A DNA stretch of 64,000 nucleotides from Glaciecola sp964446865 (lineage in GTDB: Bacteria > Pseudomonadota > Gammaproteobacteria > Enterobacterales > Alteromonadaceae). Shown piece by piece: positions 1-7,674 of the stretch (the stretch's first letter is position 1; each line of letters starts with the position of its first letter). The notes under the pieces were generated by a model. It searched no databases. It saw only the letters and a program-made list of their open reading frames with translations, and was not told where the DNA came from. The stretch covers positions 1-64,000 of the forward strand of contig CAYURD010000009.1 in assembly GCA_964446865.1 (NCBI GenBank), given 5' to 3'. Position numbers and translations under genes: made by a program.

Positions 1-1913
1 TCAACGTTACCTTTTGCATCACAATTAACAACCACAACTTTAAGGCTAACCATTTGTGCTGACGCGGGGTTTGTACCATGTGCAGATTGCGGAATTAAAC
101 AAATATTTCGGTGCCCTTCTCCGCGGCTTTCGTGATAGCGACGAATCGCTAATAAACCTGCATATTCGCCCTGTGCGCCCGAGTTAGGCTGCATAGACAA
201 GGCGTCATAGCCTGTCACGTCAATTAACCAATCGCTTAACTCGTCAATCATCTTTTTGTAGCCTTGCGCTTGGTCAAGCGGTGCAAAAGGATGTATTTGA
301 CCAAATTCTGGCCATGTGACGGGGATCATTTCGGCTGTCGCATTTAGCTTCATGGTGCACGAACCCAATGAAATCATTGAGTGGTTAAGAGCTAAATCTT
401 TGTTTTCGAGAGACTTGATATAGCGAAGCATCTCAGTTTCTGAATGATAGCTATTGAACACCGGATGCGTTAAAAAGTCGCTTGCACGAGCCAGTGACGC
501 TGGAATAGAGTCTGAGCCTGTTGCGAGAATTTGTGCATCAAGTTCTGCAACATCTAAACCGTGGCCGTCGCCCAAAATCACGTCGAACAAATCAGCAATA
601 TCAGCGCGCGTTGTGGTTTCGTCTAATGAAATACCAACCGCACCTTCTATGTCTGTACGCAGGTTCATTTCTTTGCTAACAGCGGCTTTGACCACGTCGT
701 CTTTATTAGCTACTTTCACGCAAAGGGTATCAAAATAATGCGTGTGGGCTAACTCAACACCTTTTTGAGTTAAGCCATTTGCTAGAATGTCAGCAAAGCG
801 ATGTGTACGCTCAGCAATTGCTGTTAAGCCCTGTGGGCCGTGATATACGGCATAAAAGCTCGCCATATTGGCCAATAACACCTGCGCAGTACAAATATTA
901 GAGTTCGCTTTTTCGCGGCGAATATGTTGCTCACGAGTTTGCAATGCCATGCGCAAAGCGGTTTTACCGCGAGTGTCTTTAGATACGCCAATAATACGTC
1001 CAGGCAATGAGCGCTTGTAAGCATCGCGAGTCGCAAAAAATGCGGCATGAGGACCACCATAGCCCATGGGTACACCAAAGCGCTGGGCACTGCCTAATGC
1101 CACGTCGGCACCTAACTCACCCGGAGGCGTCAATAAGGTTAGCGCCATTAAATCAGTAGCAACAGCGACAATGCCTTTGTTAGCTTGAATGGCGGCGATA
1201 GTCTCGCGAATATCCACAATCTGGCCTGTGCTGGTCGGGTACTGTAATAAAGCCCCAAATATATCAGCATCAGCGGCTTGCTCTATTTCGCCATAAATAA
1301 GTTCAAAGCCAAACATTTCAGCACGTGTTTTTAACACGTCTTTGGTTTGTGGGTGCACACCATTGGCGATAAAAAATGCGTTTGCTTTTTTGTTTTTAGA
1401 TACGCGTTTGGCTAAGGCCATGGCCTCTGCAGCGGCGGTCGCTTCGTCTAATAATGACGCCGATGCCAGTGGTAAGCCTGTTAAATCAATAGTGGCTTGT
1501 TGGAAGTTTAGGATAGCTTGTAAACGGCCTTGAGCAATTTCTGGCTGGTAAGGCGTGTAAGCGGTATACCATCCTGGATTTTCAAGCACGTTGCGCAAAA
1601 TCACATTGGGCGTAAAGGTGTTTGAGTAACCCATCCCAATATATGAGCGGAAGATTTTATTTTGCTTTGATACCGCTTTAAGCTCGGCTAGAGCAACTTC
1701 TTCACGCTTTGCTTCGCCTACTTTTAAACCGTCTGAACGAATGCTTGCAGGCACAGTCTGCGCCATCAAATCATCAAGTGAGTCAGCACCAACGGTGGCT
1801 AGCATCTCAGCTATTTCTTGCTGACCAGGACCAATATGACGACGAATAAATTCATTTTGATTTTCTAGCTCATCCAAAGATGCTGGGGTGACTATTTGAT
1901 TACTCACATTCAT
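1..1913 (-). CDS. gcvP: Glycine dehydrogenase (decarboxylating), P-protein; 3' end beyond the left edge
   Basis: PLP-dependent P-protein of the glycine cleavage system: it decarboxylates glycine and passes the aminomethyl group to lipoyl-GcvH. The frame is open from ATG at 1913 to the window edge (about 637 codons). The start reads MNVSNQIVTPASLDELEN, followed by FIRRHIGPG, and the sequence contains GMGYSNTFTPNVILRNVLEN and SMQPNSGAQGEYAGL, all typical of GcvP. The family is about 950 residues, so roughly a third is missing, including the PLP-binding lysine region. It is the last gene of a gcvT-gcvH-gcvP operon, 165 bp after gcvH. That gap holds a perfect hairpin (1982-2005) that could tune expression relative to gcvTH. 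Identification is near certain; completeness cannot be judged. Confidence 0.97.
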   Translation of the reverse strand, partial: MNVSNQIVTPASLDELENQNEFIRRHIGPGQQEIAEMLATVGADSLDDLMAQTVPASIRSDGLKVGEAKREEVALAELKAVSKQNKIFRSYIGMGYSNTFTPNVILRNVLENPGWYTAYTPYQPEIAQGRLQAILNFQQATIDLTGLPLASASLLDEATAAAEAMALAKRVSKNKKANAFFIANGVHPQTKDVLKTRAEMFGFELIYGEIEQAADADIFGALLQYPTSTGQIVDIRETIAAIQANKGIVAVATDLMALTLLTPPGELGADVALGSAQRFGVPMGYGGPHAAFFATRDAYKRSLPGRIIGVSKDTRGKTALRMALQTREQHIRREKANSNICTAQVLLANMASFYAVYHGPQGLTAIAERTHRFADILANGLTQKGVELAHTHYFDTLCVKVANKDDVVKAAVSKEMNLRTDIEGAVGISLDETTTRADIADLFDVILGDGHGLDVAELDAQILATGSDSIPASLARASDFLTHPVFNSYHSETEMLRYIKSLENKDLALNHSMISLGSCTMKLNATAEMIPVTWPEFGQIHPFAPLDQAQGYKKMIDELSDWLIDVTGYDALSMQPNSGAQGEYAGLLAIRRYHESRGEGHRNICLIPQSAHGTNPASAQMVSLKVVVVNCDAKGNV

Positions 1914-1981
1914 GACGACTACCTTTATTATATCTTTATTGCACCTTCATTATTCAATGAACAAGGTGTAAAAACGACAGT

Positions 1982-2005
1982 GAGCTTCACTAAAAGGTGA
2001 AGCTC
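1982..2005 (-). promoter_or_regulatory. 9-bp perfect hairpin between gcvH and gcvP (possible attenuator or processing site)
   Basis: The arms GAGCTTCAC and GTGAAGCTC flank a 6-nt loop. Read on the gcv transcript strand, the hairpin is followed by a short T run (TTTTT) only after about seven other bases, so it is a weak terminator at best. It lies between gcvH and gcvP and contains a 12-mer that recurs near the 6S RNA gene. Confidence 0.45.
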
Positions 2006-2078
2006 AAATATAGTTTACTGCAAAAATTACGCGAAAAATAAAATTACCAACATACTAAGCGCATGTTAGTGAGTTAGC

Positions 2079-2468
2079 TTATTCTTCTTCAATTACGCCA
2101 GCGTATGCTTCGGCATCGAGCAAGCCTTTAACTTCTTCGGGATCTTCGGCTTTAACTTTAAATAACCAACCTTCACCAAAGGCGTCAGAGTTAACCAATT
2201 CTGGCGCGTCTTCTAACTCTTCGTTTACTTCAATCACTTCACCTGTTAACGGCGAATAAACGTCTGACGCAGCTTTAACCGACTCGGCAACAGCACAATC
2301 ATCGCCAGTGGTAACGGCATCGCCCACATCAGGTAAGTCTAAAAACACCATGTCGCCAAGTAATTCTTGAGCATGCTCGGTTATACCCACGGTAAATATA
2401 CCGTCGCCCTCTGTACGAACCCACTCGTGAGTGCTTGTATAACGTAATTCATTTGGAATATTGCTCAT
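2079..2468 (-). CDS. gcvH: Glycine cleavage system H protein
   Basis: Lipoyl carrier protein that shuttles the aminomethyl intermediate between GcvP, GcvT and dihydrolipoyl dehydrogenase. At 129 residues it has normal family length. The lipoyl hairpin shows AVAESVKAASDVYSP, with the modified lysine at residue 65. The N-terminus has the usual LRYTSTHEWV. It follows gcvT by 62 bp and precedes gcvP by 165 bp on the same strand. The ATG at 2468 is preceded by a purine-rich AAGGAAAACAC stretch, a good ribosome-binding site. The Lpd needed for reoxidation is encoded in this window only in the pyruvate dehydrogenase operon. Confidence 0.98.
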   Translation of the reverse strand: MSNIPNELRYTSTHEWVRTEGDGIFTVGITEHAQELLGDMVFLDLPDVGDAVTTGDDCAVAESVKAASDVYSPLTGEVIEVNEELEDAPELVNSDAFGEGWLFKVKAEDPEEVKGLLDAEAYAGVIEEE

Positions 2469-2530
2469 GTGTTTTCCTTATTTTTGATTGATTTTATTAT
2501 TTGTGATGTACAAATGTGCCTAAAATATAA

Positions 2531-3619
2531 TTAAAGCACACTCTTACCATTGCGCACAAAATTAGGCTTAACAATTTCTACTTCTACCCATTTTTTACGC
2601 ATTTCAACTTGTGCAGTTTTACCAAAAGCCGCGCCCTCACCTGCTGGTACTCTAGCCATAGCAACGCTGTGACCTAAGGTAGGCGAAAATGTACCCGACG
2701 TAATTTTGCCTTCGCCATCGGCTGTCTTAACCGTTAAGCCAGCGCGCAATACGCCTTTGTCTTTAAATACCAAACCCACTAACTTTTCAGTGCCCTGAGC
2801 ACGCTGTGACTCTAGGGCTTGACGTCCCATAAAATCTCTGTCGCTGGGTTCCCATGTAATGGTCCAGCCCATATTAGCGGCAAGTGGAGACACGGTTTCG
2901 TCCATGTCTTGGCCATATAAATTCATGCCTGCTTCAAGTCGCAAGGTGTCGCGTGCGCCCAACCCGCAAGGTGCAACGTTTGCAGCTAATAATCCATCCC
3001 AAAACTCGATAACGCGAGCTTTAGGCACCATGATTTCATAACCTGCTTCACCGGTATAACCTGTGGTCGCAATAAATAAGTCTTCAGCCTGCACGCCAAA
3101 AAATGGCTTCATTCCTTCAACGGCTTCTTTTTGCGCGGCGCTGAATAATGTAGCGGCTTTTTCTTTTGCGTTTGGCCCTTGCACAGCAATCATTGCATAA
3201 GCCGTTTGCTCATTCACATTTACCTTAAAGCCCTCGGCGACTTTATTGAGCCAGTTTAAGTCTTTTTCTTTGGTTGCAGAATTAACCACCAAGCGGTAAT
3301 TTGTTTCGTCAAAATGATAAACAATAAGATCATCTACCACGCCGCCTGTTTCGTTGATCATACCGCTATACAATGCTTTGCCTTTGTCAGCTAGCTTTGC
3401 AACATCATTAGCAAGCAAAAAACGCAAATAGTCTTTTGCTTGTGCGCCAGTTACATCCACAATTGTCATGTGTGACACATCAAACATACCTGCATCTTTG
3501 CGAACGCTGTGGTGCTCTTCAATTTGTGAACCGTAGTTAATTGGCATATCCCAACCAAAAAAGTCGACCATTTTTGCGCCAGCGGCAATGTGAGCGCTGT
3601 GTAGTGCGGTTGTGTTCAT
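2531..3619 (-). CDS. gcvT: Glycine cleavage system T protein (aminomethyltransferase)
   Basis: Transfers the methylene carbon from aminomethyl-GcvH to tetrahydrofolate, releasing ammonia. The 362 residues match the family length. Near the N-terminus are FFGWDMPINYGSQIEEHHSVR and GMFDVSHM. The folate-binding part has GYTGEAGYEI and LGARDTLRLEAGMNLYGQDMDE, and the C-terminal domain has FMGRQAL and GTFSPTLG. It is the first gene of the gcvTHP operon and is divergent from a LysR-type regulator, with 191 bp between the start codons. I looked for a glycine riboswitch in this leader and saw none, so control is probably at the promoter through the inverted repeat at 3691-3739. Confidence 0.98.
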   Translation of the reverse strand: MNTTALHSAHIAAGAKMVDFFGWDMPINYGSQIEEHHSVRKDAGMFDVSHMTIVDVTGAQAKDYLRFLLANDVAKLADKGKALYSGMINETGGVVDDLIVYHFDETNYRLVVNSATKEKDLNWLNKVAEGFKVNVNEQTAYAMIAVQGPNAKEKAATLFSAAQKEAVEGMKPFFGVQAEDLFIATTGYTGEAGYEIMVPKARVIEFWDGLLAANVAPCGLGARDTLRLEAGMNLYGQDMDETVSPLAANMGWTITWEPSDRDFMGRQALESQRAQGTEKLVGLVFKDKGVLRAGLTVKTADGEGKITSGTFSPTLGHSVAMARVPAGEGAAFGKTAQVEMRKKWVEVEIVKPNFVRNGKSVL

Positions 3620-3690
3620 GTGTAACCTGCTGTTGTTTAATTAATGGGGCAAAGTATAGGGAGCAGCCTGCCAACAAACAAATTAAAAGA

Positions 3691-3739
3691 TTTAATCATT
3701 ACATTAACTTTTTAAATGTATTGCATTACAATGATTAAA
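3691..3739. promoter_or_regulatory. Inverted repeat in the gcvT/LysR divergent promoter region (candidate operator)
   Basis: TTTAATCATT (3691-3700) and AATGATTAAA (3730-3739) form a perfect 10-bp inverted repeat with a 29-bp spacer, in the 191-bp region between gcvT and a divergently transcribed LysR-type gene. LysR-type regulators usually bind such intergenic sites. That this one acts here is inference. Confidence 0.4.
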
Positions 3740-3810
3740 TTAATTAATGTAAAAATCACAATTCTACACTCGCATAAATTGTGGGCGAATTAAACACATG
3801 AGGCGCATAA

Positions 3811-4686
3811 ATGAAGCAGCTATCCTTAGACATATTGCGTACATTGGTCACGATTGTCGATGTAGGCAACTTCAATAAAGCCGGCGAGCTATTGGGCCGT
3901 TCGCAGCCTGCTATTAGCCTACAAATCAAAAAGCTAGAAGGTCAGATAAACCGCAAACTATTTAACAAGGTCGGGCAAAGCTATCAAATAAACAATGATG
4001 GTAAATGGCTATATGCAAAAGCTAAACAGATGTTAGCGATTAATGATGAAGTATTTAGAGAGCTTAGTCATGAAACGCTGCGAGGCAGATTGCGATTAGG
4101 GATCCCGAGTGAATTCGCCTCAGTGTTGTTGCCGAGCATTATTGGTGAGTTTTCAAAGCGCTACCCAGATGTTTCACTTGATGTCACTTCTCTATTAAGT
4201 AAGCATTTATTATCAAGTGATCAAAGCGGACAATTTGATTTGATTTTAGCGCTTATTCCAGAAGCCTCCGACATCCAATCGTTGAGCAATGACAGTGCTA
4301 ACAAGGTTGAGGTGATCCGCAAAGACCGCTTGATATGGGTAGGTTCTCCCAATCATAATTTACAGGCCGACGCGCTTCATTTAGTGCTAGCGCCCGAGGG
4401 CTGTGTGTATCGCAGTCGAGTTATTAATATGCTTAAGCAACAAACTCAACCGTGGAAAATAACCTACACTAATCCCGATTTTTTTGGGCTAATGACCGCC
4501 ATTAATCATGACTTAGGCATTACCGCGCTTGCTCATTCGATAGTACCTGCAGATCTTGACGTCATAAAAGACAAACGCTTACCCAAGCTAGGCAAAATAA
4601 ACATTTGTCTAATTAACCGTGATTCGCAGCATCCTCAGGTGAGCCAAACGCTTGCGGATTATATAAGGGCGCGCATCACTAAGTAA
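3811..4686 (+). CDS. LysR-family transcriptional regulator
   Basis: DNA-binding regulator of 291 residues, normal LysR length. The winged HTH fills about residues 5-62: the segment FNKAGELLGRSQPAISLQIKKLE contains the recognition helix, followed by GRKLF-like NRKLFNKVG. The C-terminal half is the substrate-binding fold, with GIPSEFASVLLP opening the first subdomain. It is divergent from gcvTHP, which suggests control of glycine cleavage, but the sequence is not obviously E. coli GcvA. The co-inducer is unknown. Targets could equally include the amidohydrolase downstream, 68 bp away on the same strand. Confidence 0.9.
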   Translation: MKQLSLDILRTLVTIVDVGNFNKAGELLGRSQPAISLQIKKLEGQINRKLFNKVGQSYQINNDGKWLYAKAKQMLAINDEVFRELSHETLRGRLRLGIPSEFASVLLPSIIGEFSKRYPDVSLDVTSLLSKHLLSSDQSGQFDLILALIPEASDIQSLSNDSANKVEVIRKDRLIWVGSPNHNLQADALHLVLAPEGCVYRSRVINMLKQQTQPWKITYTNPDFFGLMTAINHDLGITALAHSIVPADLDVIKDKRLPKLGKINICLINRDSQHPQVSQTLADYIRARITK

Positions 4687-4754
4687 GGAGTAAGTAAGAA
4701 GTAAGTAAGAAGCAAATAAAAAGCAAATTTGTATTATTGAAGTACTTCGCTATT

Positions 4755-6383
4755 ATGGAAACACACACCACCAATGGAATGAAAGCTATGTGCTTTAACC
4801 GCCGCCCCGTACTATCTTCTTTCTCAAAAATATTCACGCTTACCTTTTTTACGTGTTGGTTTGCGTCAATGGCCATTGCAGGCCCTGGCGAAAAAGCGCC
4901 ACCTCGTGATGAAGCTGAAGGAAAAGGCCCTTACGCAGAACTTATATTACGAGGCGTTAATGTGATCACCGGCGAAGGCGCCCCAGTGCGTGGTCCGGTC
5001 GATATAGTCGTCAATAATAAGCGCATCACCAACATTGTAAGCGTGGGTTACCCGCAAGTCCCAATTAAAGGCAAGCGCCCTATGGCAGGGCCCGACACGG
5101 TCGAAATGGATTTAAGCGGACACTATGTATTACCGGGCTTTATTGATATGCACGGCCATATTGGCGGGTCGGCCGATAATATACCCGCAGAATATGTGTT
5201 TAAGCTATGGCTAGCCCACGGCATAACGACTGTGCGCGAACCGGGCAGTTTTAATGGCTTAGATTGGGTTTTAGATCATGTAGAAAGAAGTGAAAAAAAT
5301 ACGATCGTCGCGCCACGCATCATTCCTTATTTAGGGTTTGGAATGGGCAGCAACAAGCCTATTTCGACACCTAAACAAGCCATAAGCTGGGTAAAAAAAG
5401 CCAAAAAAGACGGCGCAAAAGGGATCAAATTTTTTGGCGCAAAGCCTGACATTATGCAAGCGGCGTTAAGCGAAGCTAAAAAGCAAGGTTTGGGCACTAT
5501 GATGCATCATGCTCAACTGAACGTGATGGGCATGAATGCGCTTGATTCAGCCCGCCTTGGTTTAACCACAATGGAACACTGGTATGGATTACCCGAAGCG
5601 CTATTTGAAGCGCAAACTATCCAGCGCTATCCTGCCGATTATAATTACAACAACGAACAACACCGTTTTGCTGAAGCTGGCCGCTTATGGAAACAAGCAG
5701 CCCCACAAGGTAGTGAAAAATGGCAACAAGTCCGCGATGAATTAATTGAGCTTGATTTTACTATTAACCCAACCATGTCGATTTATCAGGCGAGTCGCGA
5801 CCTTATGCGTGAGCGAAAAGCGGTTTGGCACAATGATTACACCTTGCCAACTCTATGGAAGTTTTTTACCCCAAGTCGCTACGCACATGGTTCGTATTGG
5901 TTTGATTGGACCACGCAGCACGAAATTGACTGGAAAGAAAACTACCGTATTTGGATGTCTTTTTTAAATGATTTTAAAAACCACGGCGGGCGCGTCACCA
6001 CTGGGTCTGACTCTGGCTACATTTATAAAATTTATGGCTTTGGCTACATATCAGAACTCGAACTCTTACAAGAAGCAGGTTTTACACCCTACGAGGTTAT
6101 TCAAGCCGCCACCTTAAATGGGGCGCAAGCGCTTGGGATGGAACAAGACTTAGGCTCTATTACCATTGGTAAACTTGCAGACTTTGTGGTGCTTGAGCAT
6201 AACCCTTTACAAAATTTTAAGCTTTTATATGGCACGGGTCACTATCGTTTGAACGACGAAAATGAAGCCGTGCGCATGGGCGGTGTTAAGTACACGATTA
6301 AAGAAGGGATTGTGTATGATGCCAAAGCATTGCTTAGTGACGTGAGAGACATTGTGACTGAAGCTAAAAAGCAAAATCAGTAG
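4755..6383 (+). CDS. Exported metal-dependent amidohydrolase (imidazolonepropionase-like)
   Basis: Amidohydrolase-superfamily hydrolase with an N-terminal export signal. From the ATG at 4755 it has 542 residues. ATGs at 4779 and 4788 are alternatives; 4788 would place a clean signal, NRRPVLSSF followed by a hydrophobic stretch ending ASMAIAGP. The metal site is complete: HxH in GFIDMHGHIGG (H133, H135), a lysine in KGIKFFG (K225), histidines in MMHHAQ (251/252) and MEHWYG (275), and an aspartate in TTGSDSGY (D419). The C-terminal half has the usual ALGMEQDLGSITIGKLADFVVL. Natural substrate is unknown; relatives cleave cyclic amides, dipeptides or lactones. The twin-arginine is Tat-like but not strict consensus. 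It appears to stand alone, with a hairpin after its stop. Confidence 0.88.
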   Translation: METHTTNGMKAMCFNRRPVLSSFSKIFTLTFFTCWFASMAIAGPGEKAPPRDEAEGKGPYAELILRGVNVITGEGAPVRGPVDIVVNNKRITNIVSVGYPQVPIKGKRPMAGPDTVEMDLSGHYVLPGFIDMHGHIGGSADNIPAEYVFKLWLAHGITTVREPGSFNGLDWVLDHVERSEKNTIVAPRIIPYLGFGMGSNKPISTPKQAISWVKKAKKDGAKGIKFFGAKPDIMQAALSEAKKQGLGTMMHHAQLNVMGMNALDSARLGLTTMEHWYGLPEALFEAQTIQRYPADYNYNNEQHRFAEAGRLWKQAAPQGSEKWQQVRDELIELDFTINPTMSIYQASRDLMRERKAVWHNDYTLPTLWKFFTPSRYAHGSYWFDWTTQHEIDWKENYRIWMSFLNDFKNHGGRVTTGSDSGYIYKIYGFGYISELELLQEAGFTPYEVIQAATLNGAQALGMEQDLGSITIGKLADFVVLEHNPLQNFKLLYGTGHYRLNDENEAVRMGGVKYTIKEGIVYDAKALLSDVRDIVTEAKKQNQ

Positions 6384-6405
6384 CCACCATACACTTCAGG
6401 TTAAA

Positions 6406-6441
6406 GAGCTTTTGCACATTATCATTGATGTGAAAAAGCTC
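6406..6441 (+). terminator. Hairpin after the amidohydrolase gene
   Basis: The 14-nt arms 6406-6419 and 6428-6441 pair with one mismatch (GAGCTTTT..CACAT) around an 8-nt loop, 22 bp after the stop codon. A clear U-tract is missing, so this may be a weak or factor-assisted terminator or an mRNA-stabilising stem. Confidence 0.45.
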
Positions 6442-6585
6442 GCAAAATGTTCCAGACCTTACATCCGTATTTTCAAAGATTAAAATTCGTTAATGTAACA
6501 CCAAAAAAGTGATCAAAAGTGTGCTAAACCCTGTTTACTACGTATCTTTAACAAAGTAATGAATTCTTTACAGGGTCGCCTTCTC

Positions 6586-7674
6586 ATGCAAACGCGCTTA
6601 ACAATCGCCGTCTTGGTTTCTTTCATCGCTGCTCAACTTTGTATCATGAGTCAAGCCAATGCCCAGTTTAGGGGTGGCGATAGGCCAAAACTAGTCAATG
6701 TTGAACGCTTAAGCTTTGAGTACGAGACTAGCGTTATTGAAGCCGTAGGCACAGCCCAAGCAAGAAAATCAGTGACCTTATTTCCAAGCGTTGCCGACGA
6801 AGTCACGGCGGTAAACTTTGTTCCTGGGCAAGCCGTGCAAAAAGGCGATATTTTAATAGAGTTAGATAGCCGCCTGCAAAACGTTGCCATTGAACGTGCG
6901 CAAATTCAGTTGAACGACGCAAAACGTAACTTAGAACGTGTTAAATCGAGCCTAAAAAGAGGAGCGGTGACGCAACGCGAACTAGACGATGCCGACACAA
7001 CCGTAAAGCTAGCCCAAGTTGAATTGCAAGAAGCAAAAGAAAACAAAGAAGACCGAATAGTACGAGCCCCTTTTGATGGCATAGTAGGCCTTACCGATGT
7101 TGAAGTTGGCGACCGAATTAATCAACAAACCGAAATTACCACGCTAGATGATCGCAGCAATTTATTTGTCAATTTTGTTGCGCCTGAACTTGCCGTAGCC
7201 TATTTGATGGCTAAACCAGACGTCAATTTACAACCTTGGACAGACCGCACACAATCATTAACAGGGCAAATCGTCGAATTAGATTCGCGCGTTAATGCAC
7301 AAGACCGCACAATACGTGCACGTGCCATGCTAAATAATGATATTGACCAATACCGTCCGGGCATGAGTTTTAGAGTGAGTTTGTCGGTGCGTGGTGAGCG
7401 TTTTGTTGCCATACCGGAAGCTGCTTTGTCTTGGGGAGCAACTGGCGCATTTGTATGGCTCGCAGACGAACTAAAAGCCAAACGAGTAGATGTAGACGTT
7501 AAACAACGCTTGCGAGGCCGCATTTTAGTCACTGGCAATCTAAATGACAGCCAAACCTTAATTGTTGAAGGCATTCAAGGTTTACGTGACGGACAAGCAC
7601 TGCGCATTCAAAACCCAATAGATGAAGGCACGAGAATAGGTAAAAAACAAACTGAGCAAGAGGTTGCAGGCTAA
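6586..7674 (+). CDS. RND efflux periplasmic adaptor subunit (membrane fusion protein)
   Basis: Adaptor linking an inner-membrane RND pump to an outer-membrane channel. The start at 6586 gives 362 residues with a clean signal peptide (MQTRLTIAVLVSFIAAQLC..SQANA) and an AGGG 11 bp upstream; an in-frame ATG at 6559 is less likely. Then come a split lipoyl/barrel-sandwich domain (VNFVPGQAVQKGDILIELDS and RAPFDGIVGLTDVEVGDRI), an alpha-helical hairpin (about residues 90-150) and a beta-barrel (GQIVELDSRVNAQDRTIRARA, YRPGMSFRV). The stop overlaps the pump start as TAATG, so the two are translationally coupled. No TolC-type channel gene lies alongside. Substrates are unknown. Confidence 0.93.
   Translation: MQTRLTIAVLVSFIAAQLCIMSQANAQFRGGDRPKLVNVERLSFEYETSVIEAVGTAQARKSVTLFPSVADEVTAVNFVPGQAVQKGDILIELDSRLQNVAIERAQIQLNDAKRNLERVKSSLKRGAVTQRELDDADTTVKLAQVELQEAKENKEDRIVRAPFDGIVGLTDVEVGDRINQQTEITTLDDRSNLFVNFVAPELAVAYLMAKPDVNLQPWTDRTQSLTGQIVELDSRVNAQDRTIRARAMLNNDIDQYRPGMSFRVSLSVRGERFVAIPEAALSWGATGAFVWLADELKAKRVDVDVKQRLRGRILVTGNLNDSQTLIVEGIQGLRDGQALRIQNPIDEGTRIGKKQTEQEVAG

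Noticed and set aside
3620..3810. Possible glycine riboswitch upstream of gcvT
   Set aside because: The leader lacks recognisable glycine-aptamer core sequences and is AT-rich; only an inverted repeat is present.
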